Below, one piece after another: positions 59,857 through 64,000 of a stretch of 64,000 nucleotides of DNA. Where the stretch lies: contig JAJDUT010000078.1 in the NCBI GenBank assembly GCA_022826515.1, positions 84,501-148,500 on the forward strand. The letters are read 5' to 3'. A program made the position numbers and the translations under genes. The notes under the pieces were generated by a model that had not been told where the DNA came from, searched no databases, and saw nothing but the letters and a program-made list of their open reading frames with translations. The first letter of the stretch is position 1, and each line of letters starts with the position of its first letter. Source of the DNA: Candidatus Latescibacterota bacterium. Its GTDB lineage: Bacteria > Latescibacterota > UBA2968 > UBA8231.

Positions 59857-62800
59857 AAGCTCTGTCCAAAGCTGAAGTGAAACTTGTAGTCCGAGAAGTT
59901 GCCTTGTAGGTCCATCTGTCTAGCGAATTCAAAGTTCATCGGCAGCAAGAAGTACACTAAGAGGCCGAAGCCGACGCTGGCGTGTACCTGCCGTGGGGAG
60001 GACGTGAGCGCGGCGTGTGGGTTGCGGAAGGGCCACAGGTCGATTTCGTCATCCTTGTTCCAGGCCATGCCCATATCCATAAACAGGCTGCCATCAACCG
60101 CCGGAATCAGGAAGGTGCCGGGCCAGCCAAAGAGGATGCCGCGCACAAAGGGGACGCGCAACTCGACATTGGTCAGCAGGACCCGGCTGCCGGTGAAGGC
60201 CGAGAACGGATAGCCGCGCAGTGGGCCGGTATTGAGGTTGAAGCCCGTGTAGAAGGGCAAGTACCAAGTCGGCCCCCCTAGGTTGTATTCAAGGGCGTCG
60301 CGGCCCAAAGACCCCACGCTATAGGCTCTCAAGCCCAGCACCGACCAACGCCCTAGCCGCAAGTAGTGGCGGTAGTCGAATTCGAGGTGCGAAAAAGAGC
60401 GCGTGGCCGACCCAAGGTTGAGCGTGCGCCCCACCGAGAGGAAGTAGCGCTTCCCAGCGGTAGCACCCAAAAGACCGTAGGTAATGGAGTCGTGGACGTA
60501 TGCGGTCTTGAACAGATGAGTACTGGTAGCAGTAGAATCTGGCTCGTAGAAAGGACTGACTTGTTCTTCTTGCTCGCCGACATACGTATAGCTCAGGTCG
60601 AGGCGGCGGTACAGGTCGAGTGGATAGCTGGCATTGGCCAACGCTCCGCGCTGCTGGAGACGGCTAATGCCCCGAGCCGGGGCGCGGCCTGGGACGAGGA
60701 AATTGCGATTGTTGATGAAGTACTGGTTCCAATTGAAAATAGATACGTGGTACGTGGGCCGCTTGCCGTAGTAGCTATAGCTAGCGGCAAAGTTGAAGTC
60801 ATTGCTGATGTCCTGCGCAGCTACGTAATCCGTGGCCAAAACCAACGAGTGATTGCCCAAAAGATCGCTCATGCTTAGCTGGGCAATCGACGATAAGAAC
60901 CCATCGAAATAGCCCATCTGCACGGAAATGCCGTCGAATTCGAGCTTGGGGGTATAGCGGCGACGGCGCAGTTCCAATTCGTCGTCGCCGTCGTCGGCGA
61001 GAAGCTGGACGGTGGCCTGCGGCTCTTGGGATTCGGTGGGCGACAACGGGCCGCTGGCCCCGGCTAGCAGCACGGCGTCGTCTGGGAGATCTGGGTCCTT
61101 CGGGGTCGAGATCTCCCCTAGGCTTGGGGTCCCCCCTTGGTCAGAGAGCACAGCGTCGCCCTCTACCGCGGGCCGCACCGAGGGCATCTCTATGGCTATG
61201 GCCTCGGTGGCTGGTGGTTCTGCTTCAGTTGGCGGCTCTGCTTCGACTGGTGGTGCTACTTGGGCTTGCGGCGCTACTTCGGCCACACGGGCTAGTAGCT
61301 GGGCGTCTTTGCGTTTGACCTCGGGCCATTCGGGCATGGCCATCCGGTAGAGGTCGTTGCGGCCCTTGAAATAGGTGTTGAACACGATCTGCCGCCCGTC
61401 AGGCGAGAGGGCAGGGTTCATAATGCCGCTGAGGCTGCGGGTTAGGCGGAATTCGCGGCCTTCGTCGAGGTGATAGACGAAGAGGTCGTTGATTTTGTCG
61501 CGGGTGGAAACAAAGAGCAGCTTGTTGCCTTCGGGCAGCCACTGAGGCCACAAATCGTCGGTGGAACTGGCGATGGCCGCGTGCGCTGTGCCCTCGGCTA
61601 GATCGTAAATTTTGATGTCGAACTGGTTGCGGTACTTGCTGCTAAAGGCGATGCGCTGGCCGTCGGGCGACCAGTTCGGATAATCTTCCCGCTCGGGCGT
61701 GCCCGTGAGCTGACGCCGCTCGCCGGTCTGTACATCAATGATGTAGAGATCGCTCTGGCCCTGCCCCGTGCCGATAAAGGCGAGGTGGTGGCTGTCGGGG
61801 GACCAGGTTAGGCTCTCGACGAGATCCAGATCGGGCATGGTCAGGGTCTGCACCAGCTTCTTGTCGTAGAGGTTCCACAGCAGGATGCGGTCGCGGGGGC
61901 CTTCTTTGGCGACGAAGGCGATGGTCTGGCCATCTTGCGCCCAAGCCACAGTGCCGCTGCCGATGCTGAGGTGATCGTAGGCGGCGGCGCGCATGCTCCC
62001 GGTGACGCGCTCGACGAGCGAGGCATCGCGCAGGCGGATGATGTCCACGTGCTGTTCGATTCCGTCTGAGGAATGGACGGCGAGCATGTCGCCGCTGAGC
62101 GACCAGCAGGGGCTAGAGAAGCTGTGGATATTCTCGTCGTCGCCTATTTCCTCGGCGAATTCAGAGGTGTAGTCGCGCGTCTGTAAGAGGGGCCAATAGG
62201 CTTTGCGCATCTGGGCCGACCAGCGCTCGTCGAGGGTTTTCAAGTCCATGCCGATCAGGCGATCCATGAGCTTGTCGGTATCGTGCTGGCTGTCCCACAG
62301 GCGGAGGATGCGGCTGATTTTTTCCGGGCCGTAGTGCTCGGCAATGTATTCCATGAGCGCGTGGCTCTGCTTGTAGGCGAGGAATACGTTGCCTTGGCCC
62401 CAAGCCGCATTCATGGTTTCGAGGGGGATGAGGCCGTCGGTGAGCACGGCGTCGCGGAGGACCATTTCATCGATGGTGTTGCGGCCCGGGGTGGTGTATT
62501 CGGCCATGCCCTCCATCAGCCAAGTGGGTGGCTGGACAATCGGGCTGGTGATGCGGCGAATGGGGCCTTTGTGAACGATGTCGTACTGGAAGATATGAGC
62601 CAACTCGTGGACGAGGACATTGCGGAACTCGTCGAGATCGCCGGCAAAGGGGACCACCATGCGGAAGCGCAGCGGCTCGGCAAAGCCAGCGACACCAGGC
62701 GGCAGAAAGTCGGGGAAGATATTGGTCTGCTGGAACTGGTAGTGCGACTGATAGATGACGACCGGCGGCCGGTGCGAAAGCTCGTGGTGCAAAATTTGGC

Positions 62801-63050
62801 TGATGTGATCGTAGCCTTCTTCAAGGTACTCGATCGCCTGCACGGCCAGATTCTGGAATTCAGGCTCAAAGTGGAGCTCTATGTGCTCGCTTTCGAGGAT
62901 CTCCCACTGGAAGTCGCGGTAGCGGACTTTGTTTTTCCCGAATCCCTGCTGTAGCTGCAAGGTGAGGATATCTTGGGCGCTGAGGTCTGCGGTGCCCCAA
63001 ACGAGCAGGGCGGCGCAGGCGAGGCTGCGGAATCTCGTTATAGCCTGCAC
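59853..63050 (-). CDS. Metalloprotease-propeller-barrel fusion protein
   Basis: 1065 residues. Signal peptide (about 1-25). Residues 40-260 are a peptidase-MA-like gluzincin domain: HELAH (148-152) and EGMAEY (180-185) give the HExxH...E zinc site. Residues about 300-590 are a PD40/TolB-like propeller (SPDSHHLAFIGTGQG, DLYIIDVQTGERRQLTG). A Pro/Glu/Ala-rich linker (about 600-690) leads to a C-terminal BamA/D15-type barrel (from about 715) ending KFHFSFGQSF. It is probably a protease or processing factor held in the outer membrane. It overlaps the lipoprotein at 59173 and lies 2 bp from the TPR lipoprotein. Confidence 0.8.
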   Translation of the reverse strand: MQAITRFRSLACAALLVWGTADLSAQDILTLQLQQGFGKNKVRYRDFQWEILESEHIELHFEPEFQNLAVQAIEYLEEGYDHISQILHHELSHRPPVVIYQSHYQFQQTNIFPDFLPPGVAGFAEPLRFRMVVPFAGDLDEFRNVLVHELAHIFQYDIVHKGPIRRITSPIVQPPTWLMEGMAEYTTPGRNTIDEMVLRDAVLTDGLIPLETMNAAWGQGNVFLAYKQSHALMEYIAEHYGPEKISRILRLWDSQHDTDKLMDRLIGMDLKTLDERWSAQMRKAYWPLLQTRDYTSEFAEEIGDDENIHSFSSPCWSLSGDMLAVHSSDGIEQHVDIIRLRDASLVERVTGSMRAAAYDHLSIGSGTVAWAQDGQTIAFVAKEGPRDRILLWNLYDKKLVQTLTMPDLDLVESLTWSPDSHHLAFIGTGQGQSDLYIIDVQTGERRQLTGTPEREDYPNWSPDGQRIAFSSKYRNQFDIKIYDLAEGTAHAAIASSTDDLWPQWLPEGNKLLFVSTRDKINDLFVYHLDEGREFRLTRSLSGIMNPALSPDGRQIVFNTYFKGRNDLYRMAMPEWPEVKRKDAQLLARVAEVAPQAQVAPPVEAEPPTEAEPPATEAIAIEMPSVRPAVEGDAVLSDQGGTPSLGEISTPKDPDLPDDAVLLAGASGPLSPTESQEPQATVQLLADDGDDELELRRRRYTPKLEFDGISVQMGYFDGFLSSIAQLSMSDLLGNHSLVLATDYVAAQDISNDFNFAASYSYYGKRPTYHVSIFNWNQYFINNRNFLVPGRAPARGISRLQQRGALANASYPLDLYRRLDLSYTYVGEQEEQVSPFYEPDSTATSTHLFKTAYVHDSITYGLLGATAGKRYFLSVGRTLNLGSATRSFSHLEFDYRHYLRLGRWSVLGLRAYSVGSLGRDALEYNLGGPTWYLPFYTGFNLNTGPLRGYPFSAFTGSRVLLTNVELRVPFVRGILFGWPGTFLIPAVDGSLFMDMGMAWNKDDEIDLWPFRNPHAALTSSPRQVHASVGFGLLVYFLLPMNFEFARQMDLQGNFSDYKFHFSFGQSF

Positions 63051-63052
63051 GT

Positions 63053-63634
63053 TTACTCTCCCGAGGATGTAGGTGAATGGTCCGGGCGTTGGGTTCGCCG
63101 GGGCTGGCCATGGTCCAGCCTAAATATATCAAGTGAGCCTGTGGAGTCGCTGTCGGTCTGCTGGTATTGTTGCAAGTGGCGCAAATTGGCTGCATAGGCT
63201 TCTTGGGCGGGGTTGAGGGCCCGCGCCCGGCCGTAGAATTCAGCCGCTTTGTCGGGCATGCCGAGCCGCTCGTAGATGACCCCTAAGTTGTTGTGCAAGC
63301 TGGCCGACGAGCTGTCTTGCGCTAAGGCGCGTTCCATGTGCGATTGGGCCTCGTTCCACATGGCATTTTCAATGCACCAGAGCGCGTATTTGTTGACCTG
63401 CTCGATGTTTTGCAACTGCTGGCGCGAGCGCTTGGGGCGATCTATGACAACTAGCACCGGCGCGGGTTGGACGGTAGCTGCGCTCGTAGCTGTGGTGTCG
63501 GCGGCTGGGGCGTACTCGTAGCCGATGGGTTCGCCCGCCGCTGGCCGGCGCACCAGTTCCAGACAGCCGTGCAGACACAGCGCCCCCAAGCCAAAGGCCA
63601 GGAGGCGTAAGGAATTTTTCACAGAGTAATTCAC
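63053..63634 (-). CDS. TPR-containing lipoprotein
   Basis: 193 residues. Lipobox ALCLHGC (Cys about 24). After a Thr/Ala-rich linker it has about three TPR-like helices (VNKYALWCIENAMWNEAQSH, LHNNLGVIYERLGMPDKAAE) and a polar tail. It is the first gene of a three-gene operon with the metalloprotease-barrel fusion and the lipoprotein at 59173, suggesting a periplasmic scaffold for that complex. Confidence 0.82.
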   Translation of the reverse strand: MNYSVKNSLRLLAFGLGALCLHGCLELVRRPAAGEPIGYEYAPAADTTATSAATVQPAPVLVVIDRPKRSRQQLQNIEQVNKYALWCIENAMWNEAQSHMERALAQDSSSASLHNNLGVIYERLGMPDKAAEFYGRARALNPAQEAYAANLRHLQQYQQTDSDSTGSLDIFRLDHGQPRRTQRPDHSPTSSGE

Positions 63635-64000
63635 GCGCGATTTTTTCTAGGCGCACGGCCATTACACGCCTTGCGCCATTGTTGTAAGTTAGGAATATAA
63701 CAAACAGAAGCACTTTGAACTATTTTCCGCACTGCTGCCTCCGCGATCCATCTGTTCCCATCCGGCGACGAGCTAGTTCGGTGCCGCATAAGAGCAAGTA
63801 AAAAGGCGCGTTACGCGCAGAGCTTGGTTATAAGTTATAGACATCAAAAAGGGACGATTCATTCCTTTTACCGCATAAAATGGCAGAGCTTTAGTATAGA
63901 CATCGCAAGAGGGCGACTCGTTCCTTTTATCGCTGTCCACTGGCGGACCACTACAAGCTGCGCGGACTGGTAGCACTCCATTTGCTGATTGACCATACTT
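63635..64000. other. Non-coding right end with short repeats
   Basis: No convincing gene in 366 bp. A tandem repeat of about 59 bp is at 63836-63933 (TATAGACATC, then TTCCTTTTA in both copies), and a small hairpin GCGCG-TTA-CGCGC at 63806-63818 is followed on the minus strand by CTTTTT, possibly the end of a gene outside the window. Confidence 0.4.

Noticed and set aside
63773..63976. 67-residue minus-strand frame
   Set aside because: Spans the tandem repeat, has no Shine-Dalgarno sequence and no signature; likely non-coding.

Overview
The window is a GC-rich, gene-dense piece of a Gram-negative bacterial chromosome. Lipoprotein signals, outer-membrane barrels, a CusCBA-type efflux pump and surface proteins with type IX (T9SS)-like C-terminal domains all point to an outer membrane. 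A PorX-type response regulator beside a PorY-like kinase, TPNGDGVND-type domains, an NYPNPFNPST domain, and the Tm-1/PEP-hydrolase and DapA-like/sugar-ABC clusters suggest an uncultivated lineage near the FCB group (Latescibacterota- or Poribacteria-like). This placement is inference. I saw no rRNA, tRNA, CRISPR array, transposase or prophage.

Layout. 1-2.4 kb: a partial gene, ferrochelatase, a P-loop kinase and a small tail-anchored coiled-coil protein. 2.5-10 kb: a copper/silver efflux block (Cys-rich peptide, CusC, CusB, CusA). 10-16.2 kb: a Rieske-helical fusion, a small c-type cytochrome, a repeat-rich surface protein and a CopA ATPase with a TATAAT promoter and palindromes. 16.3-20.7 kb: a UPF0261/cupin/PEP-hydrolase operon (a split version of plant Tm-1), a TrmH-family methyltransferase and an AlbA_2 regulator. 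20.7-25.1 kb, minus strand: a degenerate YgiT-like orphan, a sugar ABC transporter and a divergent DapA-family enzyme.

25.2-41.4 kb is a minus-strand run of ten genes, almost all exported: a parvulin foldase, a CBM9-like protein, a lipoprotein, three paralogous surface proteins ending in a TPNGD-type domain and [LV]AY, a large predicted outer-membrane protein, a CRTAC1-type propeller protein, a TPR protein and a helix-hairpin-helix protein. A good sigma70-type promoter with a 14-bp palindrome sits upstream of the foldase. This is the best candidate for an undescribed envelope or secretion system.

41.6-50.4 kb: carbon and one-carbon metabolism (xylulokinase-like kinase, GlyA, SelA-like PLP enzyme, glucokinase, sugar-nucleotide epimerase), a PD40 surface protein and a second small tail-anchored protein. 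50.5-59.1 kb: a 2-phosphoglycerate-kinase-like protein, bactofilin, the PorY-like kinase, PorX, TsaE, two barrel proteins and a Gly/Tyr-rich lipoprotein. 59.2-63.6 kb, minus strand: TPR lipoprotein, a metalloprotease/propeller/barrel fusion and a lipoprotein. The last 366 bp hold only short repeats. The PorX/PorY pair and the TPNGD surface proteins may be regulator and cargo of one T9SS-like pathway, but no translocon gene was recognised here.
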